Assembly (NCBI GenBank): GCA_013822425.1
Contig: PNKL01000001.1
Location: 62,001 to 126,000 of the forward strand
Direction of reading: 5' to 3'
DNA length: 64,000 bases
Origin: Gemmatimonas sp.
Lineage (GTDB): Bacteria; Gemmatimonadota; Gemmatimonadetes; Gemmatimonadales; Gemmatimonadaceae
Positions 54,802 through 63,794 of this stretch are shown here, in pieces. The position numbers were made by a program, and so were the translations under genes. Under the pieces are notes generated by a model. That model was not told where the DNA came from. It saw only the letters and a program-made list of their open reading frames with translations, and made no database searches. The number at the start of each line of letters is the position of its first letter. The stretch's first letter is position 1.

Positions 54802-55533
54802 ATGCGCCTCCCGCACACCCTCCTGCTCGCGCTCCCGTTGCTGGCCGGTGCGGCCCGCTCGGCGCCGCTCCCGCCGCTGGCGCCGCTGGCGCTGCCGCCG
54901 GCGGTGCGCGCGGTGCCGCCCGTGCCGCGGCTTGCGGTGGCACGCCTGCAGTACGACGGCGGCGGTGACTGGTACGCCAATCCGTCGAGTCTCGCGAACC
55001 TGATCAACGCCATACGTCAGCGGACGACGCTCGACGTGGAAGCGCGCGAGGCGCGCGTGACGCTCACGGACGAACGCCTGTGGGACTACCCGTTCCTGCA
55101 CCTGACCGGACACGGCAACATCCGGCTCACCGACGCCGAGGTGGCGCGCCTGCGCGAGTACCTGCTGCGCGGCGGGTTCCTGCACGCCGACGACAACTAC
55201 GGTCTCGACGACTCGTTTCGCCGCGAACTCAGGCGGGTCTTCCCCGACCGCGACCTGATAGACGTGCCGCTGCGGCACCCTGTCTATCACGCGGTGTACG
55301 ACTTTCCGCAGGGCTTGCCGAAAATCCACGAGCACGATGGCAAGCCGGCGCGCGGGCTCGGGATCTTCATCGGCGACCGGCTGGCGGTCTTCTACAGCTA
55401 CGAGAGTGACCTCGGCAACGGGTGGGAAGACGTGGGGACGTACAAGGAAGACCCGCCGGAACTGCACGAACAGGCGCTCCGCATGGGCGTCAATCTGTTC
55501 GTGTATGCCGTCACCAGCCGGCCGGGCGCATGA
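54802..55533 (+). CDS. DUF4159-family exported protein
   Basis: 243 residues from ATG 54802. A Leu/Ala/Pro-rich signal-like N-terminus is followed by VARLQYDGGGDWYANPSSLANLINAIRQRTTLDVEAREARVTL, DYPFLHLTGHGNIRLTDAEVARLREYLLRGGFLHADDNYGLDDSFRRELRRVFPDRDLIDVPLRHPVYHAVYDFPQGLPKIHEHDG, the DUF4159 core with a glutamine-amidotransferase-like fold. Such proteins occur with MoxR/DUF58/BatA-type loci. It overlaps the next gene by 4 bp (ATGA), so they form an operon. Molecular role unknown. Confidence 0.85.
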   Translation: MRLPHTLLLALPLLAGAARSAPLPPLAPLALPPAVRAVPPVPRLAVARLQYDGGGDWYANPSSLANLINAIRQRTTLDVEAREARVTLTDERLWDYPFLHLTGHGNIRLTDAEVARLREYLLRGGFLHADDNYGLDDSFRRELRRVFPDRDLIDVPLRHPVYHAVYDFPQGLPKIHEHDGKPARGLGIFIGDRLAVFYSYESDLGNGWEDVGTYKEDPPELHEQALRMGVNLFVYAVTSRPGA

Positions 55534-58500
55534 CCACCGTCGAACGGCTGCTGCACGAGCACCGGCTCGTGTCACGTGTTGCGCGGCTTACGCTGGCGAT
55601 GCGGGTCACCGCCGCCGCCGTCGTGGTGCTCGGACTGGCCGCGTGGATGCTTGCCGGCGCGCGATGGCTGACCCTGCCTCGCGCGCTGCCGATCGTGGCG
55701 TGGCTCGCGGTCGCGGCGGTGGGCATCGTCGTCTGGCGGACGCAGCGTGGCCGCCTCCTGGGGCGCCGCACGCCAGAGGCGGTGGCGCACGCGATCGAGC
55801 GGGAGCGCGGGCTCCGCGACGGTGCGGCGCGGACGCTGCTCGAAGTGGCGCCCGAAGGCGGGCCGTTCGTCGCACGCGCCGACGCGCTCCTTGGCGCACG
55901 ACTGGGTGACGGCGCGCTGGCGCCGCGGCTGCGCCAGCGCGCGCGACGCCAGATCGTCCTGAGCACGGGCGCGGTGTTGGGGGGCGTCGCGCTCGCGACG
56001 GCCACGGCCGGGCCCCTCGGCGACGGATGGCGCGCGCTGTTGCACCCGGCGTCGGCGTGGGCCGGCTCTCTGCTCCCCGTGATCACCTTCACTGATCCAC
56101 CGGCGGGACTCCTGCGCGGCGACACGGCGGCGTTGCGCGTGCGCGCGCCGGGGCGCCGCGAGATCACGGTGCGTCAGCGCGCGACGGGCGGTGCGTGGCG
56201 CGACACGACGCTCGCCGTGCGCGGTGACGTCGCGGCGCTGCGCGTCGGGCCGCTCGATGCGGACCTTCTGCTGATCGCCACCGACGGGCGCGCCGAGAGT
56301 GACACGCTGCGCCTTCGGCTTGCCGAGCGCTCATTCGTGGGCGACGTGACGGTGGGCGCGCACTTTCCGGCCTACCTCGGACGCCCCGACGAGACGCTCC
56401 CCGCGGAGGGCGCGCTCCGCATTCCGCAGGGGACGACATTGACGATTTCGGGACGGGCCTCGGAACCGCTGCGCACCGTGTCGCTCGGAACGGACGCGGT
56501 GCGCGTGCCGCTGGCGATCAACGGCCGCGGCTTTACGGGGCGCTTCACACCGCGCGAGAGCGGCACGCTCGCGTGGCGCGCCGAGGGGTCGGGCGGCCCG
56601 ATTGCCGACGTTCCGCCGCCGCTGCACCTGGAGGTGGTGCCTGACTCCGCGCCGCAGGTGGACTTCCTGGCCCCGGACGCCGACTCCTCGGTCGCGCCCA
56701 CCGGCGTGGTGCGCGTGGCGGTGGCGGCGGTGGATGATCGCGTGCTGCGCGACGTGACGCTCGCCGTCTGGACGCAGCGCGGCGACGGACGCACGACGGC
56801 CCCGCAGGCGCGGCAGCTCTTCGACGGCGGCGCGCCGTCGTACCTCGGCGCGCTGGCGGTGGACCTCGGGGCGCTCGCGCTGGAGCCGGGGGACGTGGTG
56901 CACGTGCAGGCCAGCGCGCGCGACGACGCCCCGTGGGGGCAATCGGGCCGGAGCCGCGAACTGCTGCTGCGCGTGCCCGCCGTCGAGGACCAGCGGCGCG
57001 AAGCCCGCGCGGCAGCGGACTCGCTCGTGAGCCGCGCGGTGGCGGCGGCGCGCGCGCAGCAGCGGCTGGAGCAGCGGACGACCGAGGCGGCGCGCGCGCG
57101 CACGCAGTCCGACCCGGCGAAGGCCGGCGAACGCAAGGCGCCCGACGCGATGGCGTACGACGCGGCGGAGAAGGCGAAGGGGCTGGCGAAGGAGCAGGGG
57201 GAGATGGCGCAGCGCGCGCGCGAGGTGCAGGAGGCCACGCGTGAGCTGGAGGAGCGGCTGCGCGCTGCGGGCGGACTGGACAGCTCGCTGCAGGCGCAGT
57301 TGCGCGAGGCGCAGAAGCTGATGCGCGAGGCGCTCACCCCGGAGCTGCTGGCGGCGATGCGCAAGCTCGAGGGGGCGGCGCAGGACCTGTCGCAGGACCG
57401 GACGCGGCAGTCCATGGCCGATCTCGCCGAGCAGCAGAAGAAACTGCGTGAGGCCCTGGAGCGCAGCGCGGAGATGCTCAAGCGTGCCGCGCTCGAGGGG
57501 CAGATGAAGACGCTGCGCGAGGACGCGGCGTCCATGGCGCGCCGGCAGCAGCAGCTGGCGGATTCCGGGGCCGCGGACGCCGCGCGCGCGCGGTCGGTCG
57601 CGCAGCAGACGGCGGATCTCGCGAAGGAGATCCAACAGCTGCAGCAGCGGCTCGAGCGTGAGCGCGCCAACGCGGCAGCGCGGCCGGCCGACGCCGCGGC
57701 CAGCCAGGCCCAGGCGTCGCGCGAAGCGATGCAGCGTGCCGCGCAGTCGCCCGATCGCCAGGTGCGCGAGCAGGCGGCGCGGGAAGCCGCGCGGGCGATG
57801 CAACAGGCGGGCAACTCGCTCTCGGAAGCACGGGAACGGCAGGTGGCGGCGTGGAAGAACGACGTGACTGGCTCACTCGACAAGGCCGTGCAGGAGATGA
57901 TGCAACTGGCCCGGCAGCAGGAGCAGCTTGCCGACCAGGTGCAGGGGAAGGGAGCAGGGGAGCAGCAGACCGACGCGCGCGGCCAGCAGTCGGCGCTGCA
58001 GCAGGGCGTGCAGCGGGCGAGCGAGCGGCTGGCCCAGCAGGCGAAGAAGAGCGCGATGGTGTCACCGGGGACGCAGCAGGCGGTGCGCGACGCGCAGCAG
58101 CGCGTGGACCAGGCGATGCGCGACGCGAACAACGCGCAGCAGGGGCCGGGCGGCCAGCAGCAGCAGGCGGGGTCCATGCGCGAGGCGGCACAGGCGCTGC
58201 GGCAAGCGGCCAGCGCGCTCGCGCGCGACCGTGAGCGCGTGGAGGGGGCGCAGTCGGGGAGCGGCGTGCCGGAGATGATCGCCGAACTGCAGAAGCTGGC
58301 GCAGCAGCAGGGCGAGGTGAACGCGCAGATGGCCAACCTGTTTCCATCGGCCGCACAGGGGCGCCAGAGCGCCGATGCGGCGGCGCTCGACAAGGCGCGC
58401 GTGCTCGCGCGGCAGCAGCGCGCGGTGGCGCGGGCGCTCGATGACGTGCAGGACCTCGACGCGACCGGCCGGACGCGCGAGCTCGCGCGCGAGGCGCGCA

Positions 58501-58853
58501 CGCTCGCGCAGGCCCTCGAGGCGGGGGCGGCCGATCCGTCCACGCTTGATCGGCAGCAGCGCCTCTTCCGCAAGATGCTCGATGCCGGCCGCCTGCTGCA
58601 GCAGGCGGAGCGCGACGAGCAGGGGCCGCGCGAATCAAAGCCGGGCGACCAGGTGTCGCCCTTCGCCCCGCCCGACGCCGGCGTGCGCGGGCGCGATGCG
58701 CTGCGGTACCGCACACCGACGTGGAACGAGCTGCGCACGCTCGCGCCGGAAGAGCGGCGCGCGGTGCTGGAGTACTTTAGGCGACTCAACTCGGCGGGCG
58801 GGCAGACGGCAGACGGCGGACGGCCGACGGCAGAGCCGCCGAAGAAGCCTTAG
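55530..58853 (+). CDS. DUF4175-family membrane protein with long coiled coil
   Basis: 1107 residues from ATG 55530. Two or three membrane segments near the N-terminus (ALPIVAWLAVAAVGIVVWR, VLSTGAVLGGVALATAT) are followed by beta domains with DPPAGLLRGDTAALRVRAPGRREITVRQ. From residue ~480 on it is a long Ala/Gln/Arg/Glu-rich coiled coil (EQQKKLREALERSAEMLKRAALEGQ, RQQQLADSGAADAARARSVAQQTADLAKEIQQLQQRL). The Pro/Gly-poor composition and the end YRTPTWNELRTLAPEERRAVLEYFRRLN fit DUF4175. The last codons are built from a CAGACGGC-type repeat. It lies between DUF4159 and TPR genes as in many Gram-negative genomes; function unknown. Confidence 0.85.
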   Translation: MTTVERLLHEHRLVSRVARLTLAMRVTAAAVVVLGLAAWMLAGARWLTLPRALPIVAWLAVAAVGIVVWRTQRGRLLGRRTPEAVAHAIERERGLRDGAARTLLEVAPEGGPFVARADALLGARLGDGALAPRLRQRARRQIVLSTGAVLGGVALATATAGPLGDGWRALLHPASAWAGSLLPVITFTDPPAGLLRGDTAALRVRAPGRREITVRQRATGGAWRDTTLAVRGDVAALRVGPLDADLLLIATDGRAESDTLRLRLAERSFVGDVTVGAHFPAYLGRPDETLPAEGALRIPQGTTLTISGRASEPLRTVSLGTDAVRVPLAINGRGFTGRFTPRESGTLAWRAEGSGGPIADVPPPLHLEVVPDSAPQVDFLAPDADSSVAPTGVVRVAVAAVDDRVLRDVTLAVWTQRGDGRTTAPQARQLFDGGAPSYLGALAVDLGALALEPGDVVHVQASARDDAPWGQSGRSRELLLRVPAVEDQRREARAAADSLVSRAVAAARAQQRLEQRTTEAARARTQSDPAKAGERKAPDAMAYDAAEKAKGLAKEQGEMAQRAREVQEATRELEERLRAAGGLDSSLQAQLREAQKLMREALTPELLAAMRKLEGAAQDLSQDRTRQSMADLAEQQKKLREALERSAEMLKRAALEGQMKTLREDAASMARRQQQLADSGAADAARARSVAQQTADLAKEIQQLQQRLERERANAAARPADAAASQAQASREAMQRAAQSPDRQVREQAAREAARAMQQAGNSLSEARERQVAAWKNDVTGSLDKAVQEMMQLARQQEQLADQVQGKGAGEQQTDARGQQSALQQGVQRASERLAQQAKKSAMVSPGTQQAVRDAQQRVDQAMRDANNAQQGPGGQQQQAGSMREAAQALRQAASALARDRERVEGAQSGSGVPEMIAELQKLAQQQGEVNAQMANLFPSAAQGRQSADAAALDKARVLARQQRAVARALDDVQDLDATGRTRELAREARTLAQALEAGAADPSTLDRQQRLFRKMLDAGRLLQQAERDEQGPRESKPGDQVSPFAPPDAGVRGRDALRYRTPTWNELRTLAPEERRAVLEYFRRLNSAGGQTADGGRPTAEPPKKP

Positions 58854-58854
58854 C

Positions 58855-60582
58855 GTGCGACGCGCACACGGCTGGTGTTTCGCGGCCGCCGCCCTCGCGT
58901 GGCTGGCCCTGTGTGTGCCGGACATGTCGTTCGCGCAGGCGCAGCCTGGCGAAAGCGCACTGCGCCGCGCGCTCGACCTCGAGAACGCAGCGAAATACCG
59001 CGAGGCGGTGGCGGCGTATCGCGAGGCGATGGCGCAGGGAGCGCTCACGCAAGGCGTGCTCGGGCTCGAGCGCTCGTTCGCGTCGCTCGGACAGGAGGAC
59101 TCACTGCTGCCGACACTCGACGCACTGCTCCGCGCCGCGCCACGTGATCCGACGCTGCGCGGTGTCCTGCTGCGCACCCAGCGCGCGTTGGGGCGCGACG
59201 CGGCTGCGCGGCGCGCGTTCGACGACTGGCGCGCACTCGACCCGCGCAGTCCCGCGCCGTACCGCGAGTACGTGCGGATCCTGCTCACCGACCGCCGCAC
59301 GGCGCCGGCCGACTCGGTGCTGCAGCAGGCGGTGGAGTTGCTCGGCGGCGCACGTGAGTTTGCCACCGAGTTCGCGGATCTCTACGCGACCATGGGGCGG
59401 TGGGATGCCGCCGCGGTCGCGTGGCGCGATGCGCTCGCCGACGCGCCGTACCTCGACCAGTCGGCGGCGTACTCGTTGATGGCCGCACCGGCGGCGGCAC
59501 GCGACGGCGTGCGCAAGGCGCTCGCTCCGCAGTTGACGACGCCGGGCGCCGTGGTCGTGGCACTGGCGCGTACCCGCGCCTGGCTCGAGTTGCGGTGGGG
59601 ATCGCCCCGCGAGGGGTGGCGTGCGTTGCGAACGCTGCCGCCGTCCGACAGCACGGCCCAGCTCTGGATTGACTTCGCAGACGAAGCGGTGTTCCTCGGT
59701 GGCGTGCTCGCGGCGCGTGATGCGCTCGAGGCGGCGTATCAGGTGCGACGCGACCCCGTGCTCGCCCTGCGCGCGGCGACGGCGGCGCTGAGTGGCGGCG
59801 ACGCGGCGAGTGCGTTGCGACTCGCCACGCTTGCCACGACGGCCACGCCGGCGCTCGACAGCGCGCGCGCGGCGGCCGAGGCGCTCCCCGTGCGCGTGCG
59901 TGCGCTGGCGGAGCAGGGGCAGCCGGGCGAAGCGGAGGCGCTGATCGGTCGCTACGGCGCGCGCGTGACCGACGCGCAGCGCCGGCTCTTCGCGCGGTCA
60001 CTCGCGTGGGGATGGATTCGGGCCGGGGACATCACGCGCGCGCGACGCGCGGCGGCGCAGGGGGGCGGCGAGGATGAGGACGTGGTCTCGGGATGGCTGG
60101 CGCTCTTCGACGGCGATCTCGACGGCGCGCGACGGGGCCTGCGCACGGCGGAAGAGCAGGCGCCGGAGGTCGTGACGGCGCTGGCCTTCATCTCGCGGGC
60201 AAAGCAACCGCGCGTACCGGGCATCGGCGCCGCGTTCCTCGCACTGGCGCGCGGCGATTCGGCGCAGGCGTCGCTCGCGTTCGAGGCGGCGGCGGTGTCG
60301 GTGCCCGATGCGGCCGCATTCCTCATCGGCCTCGCGGCGCGCGTGTCGAGTGCGCAGGGCGACGAGCGTCGCGCGATGGCCCTATGGACGCGGCTCGTGG
60401 AGCGCTACCCGTCATCCCCTGAAGCGCCCGAAGCCGATCTCGAATGGGCGCGCGCCCTGCAGCGCCGCGGCGACCGGGCCGGCGCGACGGCGCGATACGA
60501 ACACCTGATCCTCACCTGGCCTGACAGCGCGCTCGTGCCGCAGGCGCGGGAGGCGCTGGACCGGATGAGGGCGGCGCCGTGA
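58855..60582 (+). CDS. Exported TPR-repeat protein
   Basis: 575 residues from GTG 58855, one base after the DUF4175 stop. Signal-like N-terminus (GWCFAAAALAWLALCVPDMSFAQAQ). TPR units run through the protein: ALRRALDLENAAKYREAVAAYREAMAQGALTQ at the start, then ~10 less regular units, and at the end LWTRLVERYPSSPEAPEADLEWARALQRRGDRAGATARYEHLILTWPDSALVPQAREAL. Likely a periplasmic scaffold of the DUF4159-DUF4175 system. The 184 bp after it (60583-60766) contain nothing I can support. Confidence 0.75.
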   Translation: MRRAHGWCFAAAALAWLALCVPDMSFAQAQPGESALRRALDLENAAKYREAVAAYREAMAQGALTQGVLGLERSFASLGQEDSLLPTLDALLRAAPRDPTLRGVLLRTQRALGRDAAARRAFDDWRALDPRSPAPYREYVRILLTDRRTAPADSVLQQAVELLGGAREFATEFADLYATMGRWDAAAVAWRDALADAPYLDQSAAYSLMAAPAAARDGVRKALAPQLTTPGAVVVALARTRAWLELRWGSPREGWRALRTLPPSDSTAQLWIDFADEAVFLGGVLAARDALEAAYQVRRDPVLALRAATAALSGGDAASALRLATLATTATPALDSARAAAEALPVRVRALAEQGQPGEAEALIGRYGARVTDAQRRLFARSLAWGWIRAGDITRARRAAAQGGGEDEDVVSGWLALFDGDLDGARRGLRTAEEQAPEVVTALAFISRAKQPRVPGIGAAFLALARGDSAQASLAFEAAAVSVPDAAAFLIGLAARVSSAQGDERRAMALWTRLVERYPSSPEAPEADLEWARALQRRGDRAGATARYEHLILTWPDSALVPQAREALDRMRAAP

Positions 60583-60766
60583 CGGGGAGCCGCAGCCGGC
60601 GCGCGCGCGAACGCACGCGACGGGCCATCTGACATCTCGTCTGGGGCAAATCCAGCGTTGTGTCCCAGAGCTTCCGGGTATGATCCGAGACCGCCAAGCG
60701 ATGGGACCACGAGAAGATGGCGTGCGCGAGTAACGAAGAGGATTACCAGAACCCAACACGAGTCCG

Positions 60767-62005
60767 TCAGCACGATCGCGCTTGGAGGACCTCGAATACC
60801 GGTGTCCGAGTCACACTGTCAATCCCAGTGCGCACCATAAAGATCTTGCCGTTGTTCTCAGCGAGACCTCCATCTACTGTGACCGCAAGGCTACGGGGCA
60901 ATCGGCGCGGGCGTACGCGCGTCCGTGACACTTCAAACACCGCATTCGTCGGATGGGCCCCGCCGCTACTGTCGGCCTCGAGCGCGCCCAGCAGTATGAA
61001 AGCGGGCCCACAGCGCGCCGCAACAACCTGGGCGAAGAGGATGTTCGGGCTGGTGAGGGGAGCTCTTCCAGATTGCCAGCTTTGCCCGCCATCGTGTGAC
61101 CAAGCCAAAACTAGGCGCGCCGCTGACATGTCCACTCGCGTATCTGTTTGTTGAGAGACGAGCAGGAGATCGGGGCCAACCATCTGCAACAGTGGTCGCA
61201 CGCTGTTGACGCTTGTCTCGATAGTCGATCCGAGTTCCTTCCAAGTCCCCCCGGCATCGTCCGAAATACGAAGTGCCACTCCTACTCCCTTCCTTGCCAA
61301 CGGCACGGCGGCCGCGAGGACGATGGAGATCTTGCCGACACGCGCCAGTGTCGGACTGGATCCGGTCAACGACGTCGTGCTTGCCTGCCACTTTCCTCCG
61401 TCCCACCTAGCAGTCACGATCTGGGGCATAGCGTGTGAAGCAAGCAATGCAGACAAGGCGAGCACGGGATTGCCGGTGCTGTCGAAGACAACTGACAAAC
61501 CTTCGCGTGGCCAGGAAATGCGTTCCGCCGCAAACACCACTTCCGGCATCGTCCATCCACCCTCCGCAGTTCTAACGGAGTGCATCACACGGCATGGGAG
61601 GGCACTCCAGGCGCGCGCATCGAAGCCCTTGATTGCACTTTCGGCCCAGAAGAGATGCACGCGACCTTGGGGGTCCAAGTTCACCTTCGGCAAGATTAGA
61701 ACTTGGGAGTCGCGCGCCGGCAAGAGGGCGCGCTCATCCCCTCGAAAGAAGAGAGCTCCATTCGCGAAGTCATCGGTGCTCGAAGAGGCGAGTGGCACGT
61801 TCGCCACGACATAGACCACTCCGTCGCGTGCCGCGATGGACGGCCAACGCAACAAATGGCCGCTGCGAACACGCGTGATCGTCCGCCACTCGACGCGCGC
61901 CACTTCTGGTCCGGTACCGACCTGCGCCACAGAACGGTAGGTAACGCACGCAGAGAGGGACGTAGCAAGACCGACCACCCCCACGGCTCTCGTAAGGCAG
62001 CTCAT
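60767..62005 (-). CDS. Lipoprotein with BNR/Asp-box repeats
   Basis: 412 residues from ATG 62005. Lipobox LATSLSACVTY (Cys20). Two Asp-box-type repeats are visible (RISDDAGGTWKELGS, AWSHDGGQSWQSGRA), with strand pairs such as RWPSIAARDGVVYVVANVPL between, giving a sialidase-like propeller. The catalytic residues of sialidases are not evident, so it is probably a binding or structural propeller. GC is visibly lower than in the preceding genes. It is convergent with the TPR gene. Confidence 0.7.
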   Translation of the reverse strand: MSCLTRAVGVVGLATSLSACVTYRSVAQVGTGPEVARVEWRTITRVRSGHLLRWPSIAARDGVVYVVANVPLASSSTDDFANGALFFRGDERALLPARDSQVLILPKVNLDPQGRVHLFWAESAIKGFDARAWSALPCRVMHSVRTAEGGWTMPEVVFAAERISWPREGLSVVFDSTGNPVLALSALLASHAMPQIVTARWDGGKWQASTTSLTGSSPTLARVGKISIVLAAAVPLARKGVGVALRISDDAGGTWKELGSTIETSVNSVRPLLQMVGPDLLLVSQQTDTRVDMSAARLVLAWSHDGGQSWQSGRAPLTSPNILFAQVVAARCGPAFILLGALEADSSGGAHPTNAVFEVSRTRVRPRRLPRSLAVTVDGGLAENNGKIFMVRTGIDSVTRTPVFEVLQARSC

Positions 62006-62159
62006 CGACGTCCGCTCGTGGAAAATGACACACTACGCCGCACCTGGTCGACACCTACCGAGCTTTCGACCATGCGGCAATAGTCCCCGTTGCCAGTCAT
62101 CGCTAACGGTCAGGGGAGACCATTTCGCCCATTCCCGCCGCCCCTCGTTCGATCCCTCA

Positions 62160-62633
62160 TTGCCTTAGAAGGCAAGAAAACCTCAATGGTTCGGACCATT
62201 CCCATTCCGGGGACTTGACGACGCGGTGCAGTCGGGAGCCGCCGCATGATGTCCGCCGCATGTCGTCCATCCTCGCTGTCAATGGGTGTGAGCGAGGAAG
62301 CCCGCGTACGGAGTGCAGCGCCCGTCGATGCAGTGTCTCCCTGGCTCTCACGGTGCCGGTCAAGCGCCCTCAAGCCCGCTAGCAAAGCGCCGCCAGAGGC
62401 GTCCTTGCGCACTCGGACCAGGTCAGTGCCGTGTGCATGCGACCGCCTTTGCACCAGGACGGGCTCGCCCGTTGGCAGCGACTCATCCAGCACAATCCAC
62501 GTGGCGATTCGTCGTCCGCGTTCCTCTCGCTGCCTATCGTCCGCATCGTCCGCAACTCCCGCACACTCCCGTCCGCCTCGGCGACCGCCGCAGCAATCGT
62601 TTCGGCATGGACATCGAGACCGACATGACGCAT
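62160..62633 (-). pseudogene. IS110-family transposase remnant
   Basis: From ATG 62633, MRHVGLDVHAETIAAAVAEADGSVRELRTMRT is the N-terminal DEDD-domain start of IS110-type transposases (first Asp in GLDVH). The next ~60 codons continue only through frame changes (for example GTDLVRVRKDASGGALLAGLRALDRH in another frame) and degrade before ~62160. The transposase is normally ~350-400 residues, so most is lost. No inverted ends are expected for IS110, and none are seen. Confidence 0.6.
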
Positions 62634-62743
62634 AGTATTTGGCATAAGCGACCGGCTCCGTCGTGTGGTGGCTCTGGGCAATCGGCTCATTCCGATTGGC
62701 TAACCCACGGTACCACGACCGCGAGCCGGTCGCTTCATTCTGA

Positions 62744-63397
62744 CTAGGGTGGACACGCATTGCGTCCAAACGCACTTCCGACCGTGGTTACGCTGCTGCG
62801 ATCACGCGAAATCGCGATGGTCACAAGAGGTCCTGGTGCTGTACGAGCGTCTGGCGGCAATCGTTGCTCGTTGCGCAGGCGAGCAAGCCGAACTACCACC
62901 AACGCCGCGTCCCATGTAGCGACGCGTCCTGCGGAGGAACTCGAATCCCCCATGCATAATGTCGGAGGACCAAGCTTCGTCCTGATCGCGTCGTAAGCAG
63001 CGACAAACAGCGAGTCCGCGACGCGAAGCGTGTCAACCTCTGTGCCGATCGTCACCTCCTCAACCACAGCTCGGCTCTTCGGCATGGCGTTTCCCCTGTC
63101 ATCGACCGGCGCGGGGTCGGTGCGGTAGATGACCCAACCACCGTTCATCTCCTCAAAGGCGCCCGTGTATGGCATCCCCCGAGTTGCAGGACGTAACTTC
63201 ACGACGTCGTCAATGCGCAGGCCAACTCCGACTGCTGCGAGTCCCTTCGGTATGAGCTCGGGCGGCAGGGACTCTCCGAGAGTCGGGTGCTGCGCCTTCT
63301 GACAAGCAGCCATGGACAGAAGGCCGCACGTTGCTGCAACAGCGCCGAATCGCACGATTGCTTTCTTTGGTCGATGCGCAGGTAGTGCCCGGCACAC
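62744..63397 (-). CDS. Putative lipoprotein
   Basis: 217 residues from GTG 63397, supported by GAGG five bases upstream and by a basic n-region (HRPKKAIVRFG). Lipobox LLSMAACQKA (Cys32). The body has EEVTIGTEVDTLRVADSLFVAAYDAIRTKLGPPTLCMG and WDAALVVVRLARL, a small alpha-beta domain of unknown family. GC is low for the window. Its start lies 27 bp after the end of the frameshifted gene upstream. Confidence 0.65.
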   Translation of the reverse strand: MCRALPAHRPKKAIVRFGAVAATCGLLSMAACQKAQHPTLGESLPPELIPKGLAAVGVGLRIDDVVKLRPATRGMPYTGAFEEMNGGWVIYRTDPAPVDDRGNAMPKSRAVVEEVTIGTEVDTLRVADSLFVAAYDAIRTKLGPPTLCMGDSSSSAGRVATWDAALVVVRLARLRNEQRLPPDARTAPGPLVTIAISRDRSSVTTVGSAFGRNACPP

Positions 63398-63424
63398 GAG
63401 AGCCTCGAGCGTGTGGATTGTGGA

Positions 63425-63794
63425 TTACCGCGGGACGATCGCGAGCACGCGCATCTGCGGATCGAGAAGCACCGCTCTGGATAGCCGTCGACGGCCGGTG
63501 GTAGATACAGATGTGTCGGCGGCCGCGATGATGTAACCTAGCGGCGATCGATAGTACGCGAGTGCATTATAACGACCCCGAAACGATTCCGGCACAGATG
63601 TCGTATTCCTGGCCGAATTCGTCGTACTGTAAACACGTTGTCGAGGCTGCGCCGACGCGCACGAAAGGAACTGCATCTTCCGTGATCATTCGGCGCGGTG
63701 ACACCGGGTCTCCAGGAGCGCAAGCTGACGCGGCGAGCGCCACGGATGCGGCGAACGCAAACAGTGCTTCGCGCGAGAGATAAGGAACCTGCAA
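63425..63794 (-). pseudogene. Putative lipoprotein gene with a frameshift at a G4 run
   Basis: TTG 63794 has AGGAGG six bases upstream and opens a lipoprotein signal (QVPYLSREALFAFAASVALAASACAPG). That frame stops at 63567 (...YDICAGIVSGSL). In the other frame, text continues without a start as GRYNALAYYRSPLGYIIAAADTSVSTTGRRRLSRAVLLDPQMRVLAIVPR and stops at 63425. Removing one G from the G4 run (CCCC at 63576-63579 on the plus strand) joins both into one ~122-residue lipoprotein (...AGIVSGRYNALAYYRSP...). Function unknown. Confidence 0.5.

Noticed and set aside
58375-58854. N-terminal extension of the TPR gene into DUF4175
   Set aside because: The first 160 codons are Arg-rich text out of frame with DUF4175; a signal-like start at GTG 58855 is more convincing.
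60583-60766. Small gene between the TPR and BNR lipoprotein genes
   Set aside because: Minus-strand frames here give short Arg-rich peptides without a ribosome site or family match.
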